The notes under the pieces are model-generated. The model did no database searches and was not told the origin of the DNA. It worked only from the letters and a program-made list of their open reading frames with translations. A DNA stretch of 64,000 nt from JABWCQ01 sp964587105. GTDB taxonomy: Bacteria > Electryoneota > RPQS01. Shown here in pieces: positions 26,846 through 34,866 of the stretch; position 1 is the first letter of the stretch; each line of letters starts with the position of its first letter. The position numbers and the translations under genes are program-made. The stretch lies in NCBI GenBank assembly GCA_964587105.1, contig CAZPKG010000001.1:262916-326915 (forward strand). Reading direction: 5' to 3'.

Positions 26846-27184
26846 ATGAAGTTGAAGACCACAGAAACTAACGGCGTTTACCTCGTTGAAATGTCAGGCA
26901 AGATTATGGGCGGTCCTGAATCTGCACAATTCCATGACGCGATGAAGCACGCCGTGGCCAACAACCTTAAGAAGGTTGTGATTGATTTGGGCGGCGTGGA
27001 ATGGATGAATAGCTCCGGTATCGGATTGCTTGTGTCCGCCTACACTACCCTGAAAAATGCGGGAAGCGAAATGAAGCTCGCGCGCACCACTGAAAAAATC
27101 CAATCGCTGCTCGTCATCACCAAGCTGAATTCCGTGTTTGACAGTCACGACAGCGTTGAAGGTGCAGTTAAGAGCTTTAACTGA
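26846..27184 (+). CDS. STAS-domain anti-sigma-factor antagonist
   Basis: A 112-residue STAS protein with the canonical phospho-site NSSG (55-58) in GVEWMNSSGIGLLVSAYTTLK. I start it at the ATG 26846, ten bases after AAGGAG. An open frame runs further upstream through the end of the first STAS gene, but that part is unrelated. It should be phosphorylated by the HATPase kinase two genes downstream and dephosphorylated by the PP2C between them. It is the likely central switch of this module. Confidence 0.92.
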   Translation: MKLKTTETNGVYLVEMSGKIMGGPESAQFHDAMKHAVANNLKKVVIDLGGVEWMNSSGIGLLVSAYTTLKNAGSEMKLARTTEKIQSLLVITKLNSVFDSHDSVEGAVKSFN

Positions 27185-28673
27185 TTTGGTTGAACCCGTC
27201 GTACCAGACCATCTTCTGCCCGGCAAAAAAGACGCGGGGCTTGAGGCCTCCCGTTCGCTGGCTGTCTTAGAGGAGCTGGAACGAAAGGTTCAGGAGTTCT
27301 TGCGCGAAGACAACGGCGCGAAGCTCGACGCGAATCGCGCTATGGGTTTGAATTCGTTGCTTGAACTGATCGGTTCGGCCGAACAAAACTTCAAACTGCA
27401 AACCGAGTTTGAACGCGAACGGCAAGAGAATGCGATTCTGCAGGAAGTCAGCCTCAGACTCTCAAGTGCCGCTGAAATCCGCGATGTGTTGCGGGCAATT
27501 CTCGAATCTCTCCGGCAGGTCGTGGAGTTTGATGCTGCCGGAATTTTTGTCTTCAACAAAGAGATGCAGCAGATTGAAGTGGACATGCTCGCCGGATACG
27601 GCGGTGCACAGCGCCGCCGTGTCTATACGAAATTTCAGGAAGGCGTCAAGCACGGCGAAGGCATCGTTGCCACCGTTGTGTTCTCCGGCAAGCCGCTGTA
27701 TGTTCCCGACGTCAAGAGCGATTTGCGCTATGTTGAGGTCCGGCCCACGACGCGTTCCGAGTTAGCGGTTCCCATCTTTGTCCGCGATGAGTTGATTGGC
27801 GCGTTTAACCTTGAATCTGACAAGGTGGACGCCTTCAGCGAACGCGATCTACGCACGCTGATGACGTTTGCCAGTCACGCGGGCGTCGCCCTCGAACGCG
27901 CACGGGCCGACCGCGAGCGACAGCATACGCAACGGATCGCTGAGGAACTTGCGCTGGCACGGCGGATTCACACGAGCTTTTTGCCTAAAGTCATGCCGCA
28001 ATTTGCGCCGTATGATTTGGGCGGGATGAACTTTCCGTCGAGTGAAGTCGGCGGCGATTACTACGACTTTGTCCGGATCACGGATGACGATTTGGGAATT
28101 ATTATGAGCGACGTGGCAGGACACGGAGTGGCCGCCGCGCTGCTGATGGCAAATTTCCGCGCCTGTATTCGTATTGAATCGCGTGCGCACTATGCCATCA
28201 AGACAATTCTCGAACGGGTTAATGAGTTTCTTGTCGAGACAAACCCGCCGGATAGCTTCGTAACCGGGTTTTACGGCGTATTGAATAGGAAGTACAATGT
28301 ATTGACCTACTCCAATGCCGGACACAATCCACCGATCGTTTTGCGCAAGGGTGAGGCGCCGCGACTCTTAGAGGTTGGCGGCCCAATATTGGGTGTACTC
28401 CCTGAGGCCAAATACCAAGAAGCGCAGGTCGAGTTGCTTCCGAACGATATTCTTTTGCTTTATACAGACGGCGTGACCGAAGCGCGCGATGAAAATGACC
28501 AGGAGTTTGGTCTTGAGCGTCTCGCTGAATTGGCCGACCGTCATAGAAATCTTTCTGCGAATGAACTGGCCCGGCGCATTAGTCATGAAGTTCAATCCTT
28601 TAATGCGCCGGATTCGACTATGGATGATCTCACCTTATCTGTGGTGAAATATGATGCAACCGACACGCACTGA
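27138..28673 (+). CDS. GAF-domain PP2C (SpoIIE/RsbU-type) phosphatase
   Basis: Sensor phosphatase that should reactivate the STAS antagonist by removing its phosphate. A helical N-terminal segment (to about residue 95) is followed by a GAF domain (about 105-265). A PP2C/SpoIIE domain then carries the metal-site motifs SEVGGDYYDF, MSDVAGHGVAAAL, YSNAGHNPP, YTDGVTEARD and DDLTLSV. Its beginning overlaps the STAS gene by up to 47 bp. Several GTG/TTG codons between 27138 and 27186 are possible starts and I cannot decide among them. The GAF ligand is unknown. Confidence 0.92.
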   Translation: MTVTTALKVQLRALTDLVEPVVPDHLLPGKKDAGLEASRSLAVLEELERKVQEFLREDNGAKLDANRAMGLNSLLELIGSAEQNFKLQTEFERERQENAILQEVSLRLSSAAEIRDVLRAILESLRQVVEFDAAGIFVFNKEMQQIEVDMLAGYGGAQRRRVYTKFQEGVKHGEGIVATVVFSGKPLYVPDVKSDLRYVEVRPTTRSELAVPIFVRDELIGAFNLESDKVDAFSERDLRTLMTFASHAGVALERARADRERQHTQRIAEELALARRIHTSFLPKVMPQFAPYDLGGMNFPSSEVGGDYYDFVRITDDDLGIIMSDVAGHGVAAALLMANFRACIRIESRAHYAIKTILERVNEFLVETNPPDSFVTGFYGVLNRKYNVLTYSNAGHNPPIVLRKGEAPRLLEVGGPILGVLPEAKYQEAQVELLPNDILLLYTDGVTEARDENDQEFGLERLAELADRHRNLSANELARRISHEVQSFNAPDSTMDDLTLSVVKYDATDTH

Positions 28674-29079
28674 AACGCTGAATATTCCCTCCTCGGTTGA
28701 TCAGATCGAGAAGGTTGACGAGTTTGTCGAGTCCTTTGCGACATCATTGGGATTCCAATCCGACGCGCTTGCCGACATCGGCATTTGCGTTACGGAACTC
28801 GTGATGAATGCCATCGTACATGCGCACAAAGAACAGGCCGAGATACCGGTGAAGATCAGAATCGAGGGCGGCGTGGAAGGATTGCGCGTTTCTGTTCGTG
28901 ATTACGGTCCGGGATTTGAAACCAATGCAATCCCTGATCCCACCTCACCTGAGAACATTTACGAAGATCACGGACGCGGGATTCTCATCGTTCGCGCGAT
29001 GATGGATGACGTGCAATGCACGCGTCTTGAAGACGGAATGCTGATCGAGATCTTCAAACGGCTGAACCAAAGCGCATGA
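28651..29079 (+). CDS. HATPase anti-sigma factor / serine kinase (RsbW/SpoIIAB-like)
   Basis: A 142-residue GHKL ATPase that in this family binds a sigma factor and phosphorylates the STAS antagonist. The N box (ELVMNAIVHAHK), G1 (DYGPGF) and G2 (GRGILIVRAM) are present. It overlaps the phosphatase gene by 23 bp and the coaD start by ATGA. No sigma-factor gene lies next to it, so its target sits elsewhere or is not a sigma factor. Confidence 0.92.
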   Translation: MMQPTRTETLNIPSSVDQIEKVDEFVESFATSLGFQSDALADIGICVTELVMNAIVHAHKEQAEIPVKIRIEGGVEGLRVSVRDYGPGFETNAIPDPTSPENIYEDHGRGILIVRAMMDDVQCTRLEDGMLIEIFKRLNQSA

Positions 29080-29564
29080 AAACTGCGATTTACCCCGGCA
29101 CTTTCGATCCGATCACATACGGCCACCTTGACGTCATTGAACGCGCCGCGGATCTTTTCGCCAACGTCATCGTCACTCTTGCGATTCATTCGCAGAAGTC
29201 ACCGCTGTTTTCCACTGAAGAACGCAAAGAACTCATCGCGAAGTCTATTTCACACCTTTCAAATGTCACAGTTGACACGTGCAGCGGCCTGTTAGTGGAT
29301 TTTGCGCGCGGGAGGAACGCAACCGCAATCATTCGTGGTTTGCGCGCGGTCTCGGACTTTGACTATGAATTTCAGATTGCGCTTGCTAACCGGGTGCTCG
29401 CGCCGAAAATCTCAACGGTCTTTCTCATGCCCGGCGAGCACTATACATATTTGAATAGTTCAATCGTGCGTGAAGTCGCGCGCCTCGGCGGTTCGGTTGA
29501 GAGCTTTGTGCCGCCGCACGTGGCCGAGGCGCTAAAACAAAAATACGGAGCCAACCGCGCGTGA
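29076..29564 (+). CDS. coaD: Phosphopantetheine adenylyltransferase
   Basis: Fourth step of coenzyme A synthesis: 4'-phosphopantetheine plus ATP gives dephospho-CoA. The 162-residue cytidylyltransferase-like fold has YPGTFDPITYGHLD (His17 of the T/HxGH motif), RGLRAVSDFDYEFQ and the C-terminal NSSIVREVA version of the ISSTxVR motif. Its ATG overlaps the kinase stop (ATGA), tying a housekeeping gene to the partner-switch operon. Confidence 0.95.
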   Translation: MKTAIYPGTFDPITYGHLDVIERAADLFANVIVTLAIHSQKSPLFSTEERKELIAKSISHLSNVTVDTCSGLLVDFARGRNATAIIRGLRAVSDFDYEFQIALANRVLAPKISTVFLMPGEHYTYLNSSIVREVARLGGSVESFVPPHVAEALKQKYGANRA

Positions 29565-30235
29565 AACCGCGCGTCCTCGTTTCACTCGAATTGTTTCCAA
29601 AGGTCGCCGCCGTTGTTCCGGGTATGGACGATCTTGACATTGCCTATGCCTGTTCGCGCGCCGGCGCGGATGGACTTGTGGTTGCCGTCCCCGCAGAGCA
29701 ATCCAATCGCGACAGCCTCTCGCGCTTTGATCGCGCGGGATTGCCGTTGCTGTGCGTACACGCATCGCTGCACCAGCTTGACAATTTGAGCGCACTTGGC
29801 TCGGCTCCGGATCGATATCTGGTTTCTGACGATGGCCGCGCCGTCAAGCAATTCGATTCGATTGCGGAATTGAAGCAGCGGCTCGCAGGCACGCATCAAG
29901 AGATTGCGGTCTTGATTGAGCCCGAACCGCAAACGATCAAATCGGCCGTCAAGGTTCGCGCAAATTGGGTTGCTTTCTCCACCACGGAATTGCAACGTGC
30001 TGAGTCGTTGCAACACGCCGAGCAGGAGCTGCTGCGGTTGCGCTCCGCTGTCCTGCTCGCCAGCCGCAATAATTTGCGCGTGATGATCTACGGCGAGATT
30101 GACCGGCACCTCGCGCCATCGCTCGCGAGGCTTGATGGTCTTGAGGAAGTTGTGCCGACGAACACACTTTGGACGCTCGCGTTACGACACGGCTGGGAAC
30201 AAGCACTCGAAACTTTTCGCCGTTGGATAGAGTAA
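29561..30235 (+). CDS. PdxJ-like TIM-barrel protein lacking catalytic motifs
   Basis: A 224-residue protein starting at GTG and overlapping coaD as GTGA. Read against pyridoxine-5'-phosphate synthase (PdxJ), several blocks align in order: SRAGADGLVVAV with AGADGITVHL, IAVLIEPEPQTIKSAVKV with VSLFID-type strand 6, and a C-terminal LRVMIYGEIDRHLAPSL...LEEVVPTNTLWTLALRHGWEQAL with the AGHGL...ELNIGHAI region. The LREDRRHI, VPE, HTG, GHGL and NIGH catalytic or phosphate-binding residues are all replaced. It is probably not a PNP synthase; a pseudoenzyme or a new activity is possible. Confidence 0.7.
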   Translation: MKPRVLVSLELFPKVAAVVPGMDDLDIAYACSRAGADGLVVAVPAEQSNRDSLSRFDRAGLPLLCVHASLHQLDNLSALGSAPDRYLVSDDGRAVKQFDSIAELKQRLAGTHQEIAVLIEPEPQTIKSAVKVRANWVAFSTTELQRAESLQHAEQELLRLRSAVLLASRNNLRVMIYGEIDRHLAPSLARLDGLEEVVPTNTLWTLALRHGWEQALETFRRWIE

Positions 30236-31734
30236 TGCGCCCGCACGGGCGCTTTGCATTTTGGTCCGTTTGGGCCGTTTTTGCTTTTGGCTTCCTGCTC
30301 TGCCGCTGGACGTTGTTTGATTCGGTGTTTTACAATGTGGATGAAGCGGAGTACGCTGTCGCGGCGCAGGCGCTAAGTCATCACATGCTTCCCGGGCTTG
30401 ATCTGGTCGGTTCGACGAAGCCTCCGGGAATCGTGTTTCTCTACAAGGCTATTTTTGCAGTCGCGGGCGAGTCAATCCTTGCCTTGCAAATTGTCGGATT
30501 TGTTCTTTGGCTTGTGTTGCTAGGATTTACTATCAAGCTTTGCGAGCGACTATTTCCCGAACTTCCTGCTTGGATGTCGGCGCTTAGTTTCTTTTTGTTA
30601 GCCAATAGCTTTGGTTCGCCGCGTGATCTTCATGCTTTGAATGTTGAGTTGCCGGGAATCACGCTGGTTATTGCGGCATATCTGCTCGTGATGACAAGGC
30701 AGGCTCCGCGCAAACTTATTCTTGCGGGAATATTATTCGGCTGCGCGGTCATGTTTAGACAGAGTCTTGCGATCTTTCTTTTGCCGATGTGGTTTCTGTT
30801 TCGACCGGCGAATCGACGCGAGTACATGAGACTTGGTCTTGGCATTGCCGTGCCGTGGCTGATCCTGTTGACAATCTACGCTGCGCACGGTGGATTAAGT
30901 TGGGCATATGATTCCTGGGTGCGATTCCCGATGCTCTATGCCGGCGACACTGGACTTTTCGGATTTTTTGAGGCGGCGCGCTACTCTACAAGGTCGGTTT
31001 TCCTGCAAGCATTCGTGCCGTTTACTCTTACTGCAATCGGGATCGGATTTGCGATCAAGTGGCGCAATATTCCCGTTCTTGTTTTGACCATTTGCTCTGC
31101 AATAGCCGTTGCCTCCGGCTCCCGGTTCTTTGAGCATTACTATATTCAGGCCTTTCCCGCGTTCGCATTGCTTGGTGCAATTGCGATTTGGCAATTGTGG
31201 CGGGCCTCTGCGCTGCCAAGTCGTTTGACGAAAGCATTTTTGACAATCGGTACGGTTATGGCTTTGCTGCACTTTCCGTTTTGGCGCTATTGGGATACTT
31301 CAGCTCCGCCGCGCGGCGTTTCAATTGAGTCGATTGATCTGCGAGGCCTCGAACTTGATCTTGCAAAATTCGCTGTGCAGCAATCCACTCCCGAAAACCG
31401 GATTTTTGTTTGGGGGTATTGTCCGCAAGTCTATTTCCATGCAAAGCGTCTTCCCGCAGTGCGAGATTATCTCTGCGAATACGCCACGGGTTTTTCGCCG
31501 TTTTCTACCAGTCCACGGCCGTTTGCGCGTCCCGACGCGATGCAGATGTTGTTGGACGATCTTGTGCGCAACGAACCGGCTATTATCTTTGATCTTTCTG
31601 CCGATGAATACTACGAGTATTCGTTCTCAAGATATCCGATTACAAATTTCCCTTCGTTGGCCGAATACATAAAAACGAACTACAGACCCACCGCGCTTGT
31701 TGGCAGTGTTTCCGTTTATTCGCGAGCCAATTAG
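30235..31734 (+). CDS. GT39/ArnT-like membrane glycosyltransferase
   Basis: A polytopic protein of about 499 aa; the ATG shares a base with the previous stop (TAATG). The first extracytoplasmic loop carries NVDEAEYAVAAQAL and then GSTKPPGIVFLY. This acidic pair and KPPG pattern are typical of lipid-linked sugar transferases of the PMT/ArnT/GT39 clan. About ten hydrophobic helices follow, then a soluble C-terminal domain. It likely moves a sugar from a polyprenyl carrier onto protein or lipid outside the membrane. Donor and acceptor are unknown. Confidence 0.82.
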   Translation: MRPHGRFAFWSVWAVFAFGFLLCRWTLFDSVFYNVDEAEYAVAAQALSHHMLPGLDLVGSTKPPGIVFLYKAIFAVAGESILALQIVGFVLWLVLLGFTIKLCERLFPELPAWMSALSFFLLANSFGSPRDLHALNVELPGITLVIAAYLLVMTRQAPRKLILAGILFGCAVMFRQSLAIFLLPMWFLFRPANRREYMRLGLGIAVPWLILLTIYAAHGGLSWAYDSWVRFPMLYAGDTGLFGFFEAARYSTRSVFLQAFVPFTLTAIGIGFAIKWRNIPVLVLTICSAIAVASGSRFFEHYYIQAFPAFALLGAIAIWQLWRASALPSRLTKAFLTIGTVMALLHFPFWRYWDTSAPPRGVSIESIDLRGLELDLAKFAVQQSTPENRIFVWGYCPQVYFHAKRLPAVRDYLCEYATGFSPFSTSPRPFARPDAMQMLLDDLVRNEPAIIFDLSADEYYEYSFSRYPITNFPSLAEYIKTNYRPTALVGSVSVYSRAN

Positions 31735-31757
31735 TACAACCCCAAATCCTACTTCTT

Positions 31758-33131
31758 ATGCGCTTCCCAGCTGAACCCTTTCGTATTAAAGTTGTTGAAA
31801 AAATCCGCAGAACCACTCGCGATGAACGAGTTGATCTCTTGCAGCGCGCCGGACTAAATGTATTTTTGATCCCTGCTGACGCCATTTATGTTGACCTCTT
31901 GACCGATAGCGGCACAGGCGCCATGAGCGACAATCAGTGGGCCGGACTGATGATCGGAGATGAGAGCTATGCAGGCTCAAAGAGTTTTTTCAAGTTTGAA
32001 GCGGCTGTTCGTGATATCACCGGTTTTCCCAATGTTATCCCGACGCATCAAGGCCGTGTCGCCGAGAACTTGCTCTTCTCTACGATTTGCGGTGACGGAA
32101 AAACCATAATTGCCAACACGCATTTTGACACGACTCGCGCAAATGTTGAGATGAATCATGCTGAAGCGCTCGATTTGCCGGTCAAAGAGTCTATGGACCC
32201 GCAGCTAGGCTCGCTGTGGAAAGGCAACATGGATTTGGCGAAACTTGACGCGAAATTAAAAGCCGATCGCGACAACGTGCCGATGGTCGTGATGACGGTC
32301 ACGAACAATTCGACGGGAGGCCAACCTGTTTCGATGGAGAATATTCGCGGCGCATCTAAACTGTGCAAGCAATACGGTGTGCCGTTCTTCATCGATTGTG
32401 CTCGTTTTGCCGAGAATTGCTGGTTCATTCACGAACTTGAGCCAGGCTACAAAGGCAAATCGATAATTGAGATCGCACGTGAATTGTTCAGCTATGCCGA
32501 CGGTTGCTGGATGTCCGCGAAAAAAGATGCATTGGTAAACATCGGCGGTTTCATCGCGATGAACGACGTCGAACTCGCGCGCAAACTGCAACAGAAGCTT
32601 ATTCTAATCGAAGGTTTTCCAACATACGGCGGATTGGCCGGACGCGATCTTGAAGCGGTTGCCGTCGGACTCTATGAGGGAATGGAGCAGGAGTATTTGC
32701 AGTACCGCACGGCGCAAGTTCGCTATCTCGGTGAAATGTTGCTGGACGCTGGAATCTCAATCGTGCGTCCCGTCGGTGGTCATGCCGTATTCATCGACGC
32801 TAAAGCTTTTTGCGATCACATTCCTGCCGAGCAATTCCCCGGCGTTGCGTTGACGAGCGCGCTCTACCGTGAAGCAGGAATTCGCGGAGTTGAAATTGGA
32901 TCGCTAATGTTCGGACACAAAGACCCTAAGACTGGCAAGCACGTCGGCCCGCATCTTGAACTTGTGCGCTTGGCAATTCCACGCCGAGTCTATACGACTG
33001 CGCACATGACCTACGTGGCTGAGTCAATTGTTGAACTTTACAAATCTCGCCATGCGATTAAGGGTATGCGCTTGACCTACGAAGCGCCAGTGCTTCGGCA
33101 TTTCACCGCGCGATTGGAAGAAGTCGCGTAA
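31758..33131 (+). CDS. tnaA: Tryptophanase (tryptophan indole-lyase)
   Basis: PLP-dependent beta-eliminating lyase of the tryptophanase/tyrosine phenol-lyase family, 457 aa. The PLP lysine is Lys256 in MSAKKDALVN. Substrate-site residues favour tryptophan: the HFDTTR segment has Asp124 where tyrosine phenol-lyase has Thr, and RGVEIGS has Val/Ile where that enzyme has Met/Arg. It should release indole, pyruvate and ammonia. I see no tnaC-like leader; the 23-bp gap after the glycosyltransferase lacks an SD. Next to HAD phosphatase and FBPase genes, it fits amino-acid catabolism feeding gluconeogenesis. Confidence 0.93.
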   Translation: MRFPAEPFRIKVVEKIRRTTRDERVDLLQRAGLNVFLIPADAIYVDLLTDSGTGAMSDNQWAGLMIGDESYAGSKSFFKFEAAVRDITGFPNVIPTHQGRVAENLLFSTICGDGKTIIANTHFDTTRANVEMNHAEALDLPVKESMDPQLGSLWKGNMDLAKLDAKLKADRDNVPMVVMTVTNNSTGGQPVSMENIRGASKLCKQYGVPFFIDCARFAENCWFIHELEPGYKGKSIIEIARELFSYADGCWMSAKKDALVNIGGFIAMNDVELARKLQQKLILIEGFPTYGGLAGRDLEAVAVGLYEGMEQEYLQYRTAQVRYLGEMLLDAGISIVRPVGGHAVFIDAKAFCDHIPAEQFPGVALTSALYREAGIRGVEIGSLMFGHKDPKTGKHVGPHLELVRLAIPRRVYTTAHMTYVAESIVELYKSRHAIKGMRLTYEAPVLRHFTARLEEVA

Positions 33132-33769
33132 TGATTCAAGCCGTTTTCTTTGACTTTGACGGTACGCTGATTGATTCGATTCCTGCTCACGTGATCGCGT
33201 GGGAGCGAATTCTGGGAGAAATCGGCATTGAACTCGACGATCACTATGTGCAGATGAATGAAGGCGAAAAAGCCGAAGATACGGTTTCGCGCCTATTGTC
33301 AGAGCATGGGATCAACTACACTGAAGAACAGCAAGCGGAACTTATTGAACGCAAGCGCAAGCTTTACCGCACGATGGCGCCCAAAGGCCTGATCCCCGAA
33401 GCGATCGAGTTGTTGAAAGAGCTTGGCCGTCGTAACATCGCTTGTGATATTGTTACGGGCTCAATTCGCAGCAACATTGAAGCGGTCTTGTCACCCGAAG
33501 AGTTCGCATTATTTCGTTTTATTTATACTCCGACCGAATACGGCAAAGGCAAGCCCGCGCCCGACCCTTACGCAACCGCCCTTAACCGAAGCGGCCTGAA
33601 AGCATTTGAGTGTCTGGCATTTGAGAATGCTCCGCTCGGTGTAAAATCCGCTAAAGCCGCCGGACTGCGAACGGTGGCGATTACGTCAACACTTCCTCCG
33701 CAATATTTGCGTGAAGCCGATCACGTCATACACAATTTTGCGGACTTCCTCCCTTTATTGGATTCTTGA
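33131..33769 (+). CDS. HAD-superfamily phosphatase (beta-phosphoglucomutase-like)
   Basis: A 212-residue haloacid-dehalogenase enzyme. Motif I is FFDFDGTLIDS (nucleophile Asp and acid Asp), motif II VTGSIRSN, motif III around the KPAPDPY lysine, and motif IV FENAPLGV with one acidic residue fewer than usual. A helical cap lies between motifs I and II. It is closest in look to sugar-phosphate phosphatases or beta-phosphoglucomutase; the substrate is unknown. The ATG shares a base with the tnaA stop. Confidence 0.88.
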   Translation: MIQAVFFDFDGTLIDSIPAHVIAWERILGEIGIELDDHYVQMNEGEKAEDTVSRLLSEHGINYTEEQQAELIERKRKLYRTMAPKGLIPEAIELLKELGRRNIACDIVTGSIRSNIEAVLSPEEFALFRFIYTPTEYGKGKPAPDPYATALNRSGLKAFECLAFENAPLGVKSAKAAGLRTVAITSTLPPQYLREADHVIHNFADFLPLLDS

Positions 33770-33777
33770 GGTTCATA

Positions 33778-34800
33778 ATGAGTTCCCTCCGCACCTGTAC
33801 GATTGAGCGCCATTTTATTGAGCAGCAGGAAAAGCATCCTGAGGCAACAGGCGAGTTAACACGCTTGATGCACCAGCTTGCGTTCGCTGCCAAACAAATC
33901 ACAAAAGAAGTTCGGAGCGCCGGGCTGTCCGACATACTCGGCGCGGCAGGCCACACGAATATTCAGGGTGAAGTTGTGCAGAAACTGGATGAGATCAGCA
34001 ACGATATGATCTATCGGGCGTTTGATCACGCCGGCGTTTTATGCTGCATGGCCTCCGAAGAGCGCGAGAAGATGATCCCGATTCCGAATGAATTTCATTA
34101 CGGTAAGTACACACTGGCGTTTGATCCTCTCGACGGCAGCTCGAATATTGACGCTAATATCAACGTTGGAACAATCTTCTCGATCCACCGCCGCGTTACG
34201 CCGGAAGGAACACCTGGTACAGAAGCGGATTTGCTGCAAACCGGCCGCGAGCAAGTGGTGGCGGGTTACATTGTCTATGGAAGTTCGACGATGATGGTCT
34301 ATACGACGGGTCACGGAGTGAATGGCTTCACACTGGAACCCTCGCTGGGCGAGTTTTTGCTTTCACATCCTGATATGCGCATCCCGAAGCGCGGAACTTA
34401 CTTCAGTATCAACACAGGCAACTACCACTATTGGAGTGAAGGCGTCAAGAAATACGTCGATCATGTAATCACGCCCAACAAAGAGCACGGCACGCCGTAT
34501 TCGCTGCGCTATATCGGCTCGATGATCGCCGACGTGCATCGTACTTTGCTGTACGGCGGGATATTCATGTATCCGCTCGATTTCAAAGATCCCAAGAATC
34601 CCAAAGGCAAGTTGCGTTTGTTGTACGAAGCTGCTCCGATGTCGATGGTGATTGAGCAGGCGGGCGGCTTGTCTACGAACGGTAAGCAATCTATCCTTGA
34701 CGTAGTTCCAACAGGACTTCATGATCGTGTGCCTCTGTTTGTTGGTTCAGAAGAAAATGTTCATGAGTTGCTTCGTTTTCTTGAGAAGTTCGACCACTGA
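33778..34800 (+). CDS. fbp: Fructose-1,6-bisphosphatase class I
   Basis: Hydrolyses fructose-1,6-bisphosphate to fructose-6-phosphate, the committed gluconeogenic step. Diagnostic are the metal-site FDPLDGSSNIDANINVGTIF, the YGSSTMMVYTTG strand, and RYIGSMIADVHRTLLYGGIF. I start at the ATG 33778 with GAGG six bases upstream (340 aa); an in-frame TTG at 33766 overlapping the HAD stop is less likely. A strong terminator follows. Confidence 0.96.
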   Translation: MSSLRTCTIERHFIEQQEKHPEATGELTRLMHQLAFAAKQITKEVRSAGLSDILGAAGHTNIQGEVVQKLDEISNDMIYRAFDHAGVLCCMASEEREKMIPIPNEFHYGKYTLAFDPLDGSSNIDANINVGTIFSIHRRVTPEGTPGTEADLLQTGREQVVAGYIVYGSSTMMVYTTGHGVNGFTLEPSLGEFLLSHPDMRIPKRGTYFSINTGNYHYWSEGVKKYVDHVITPNKEHGTPYSLRYIGSMIADVHRTLLYGGIFMYPLDFKDPKNPKGKLRLLYEAAPMSMVIEQAGGLSTNGKQSILDVVPTGLHDRVPLFVGSEENVHELLRFLEKFDH

Positions 34801-34820
34801 GTTTTCTTATTCCACAATAG

Positions 34821-34848
34821 AAAAGGCCCGGACATCCGGGCCTTTTTT
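34821..34848. terminator. Bidirectional intrinsic terminator between fbp and MFS gene
   Basis: A GGCCCGGA/TCCGGGCC stem extended by A-T pairs (34821-34832 with 34835-34846) is followed by TTTTTT on the plus strand and by A-tract-derived T residues on the minus strand. It serves the convergent fbp and transporter genes. Confidence 0.92.
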
Positions 34849-34866
34849 AGTACTACGTATTTTGAG

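Noticed and set aside
26846..29079. A full sigma-B-type operon with its sigma factor
   Set aside because: STAS, PP2C and HATPase genes are present but no sigma-factor frame exists in or next to the run; the next genes are coaD and the PdxJ-like gene.
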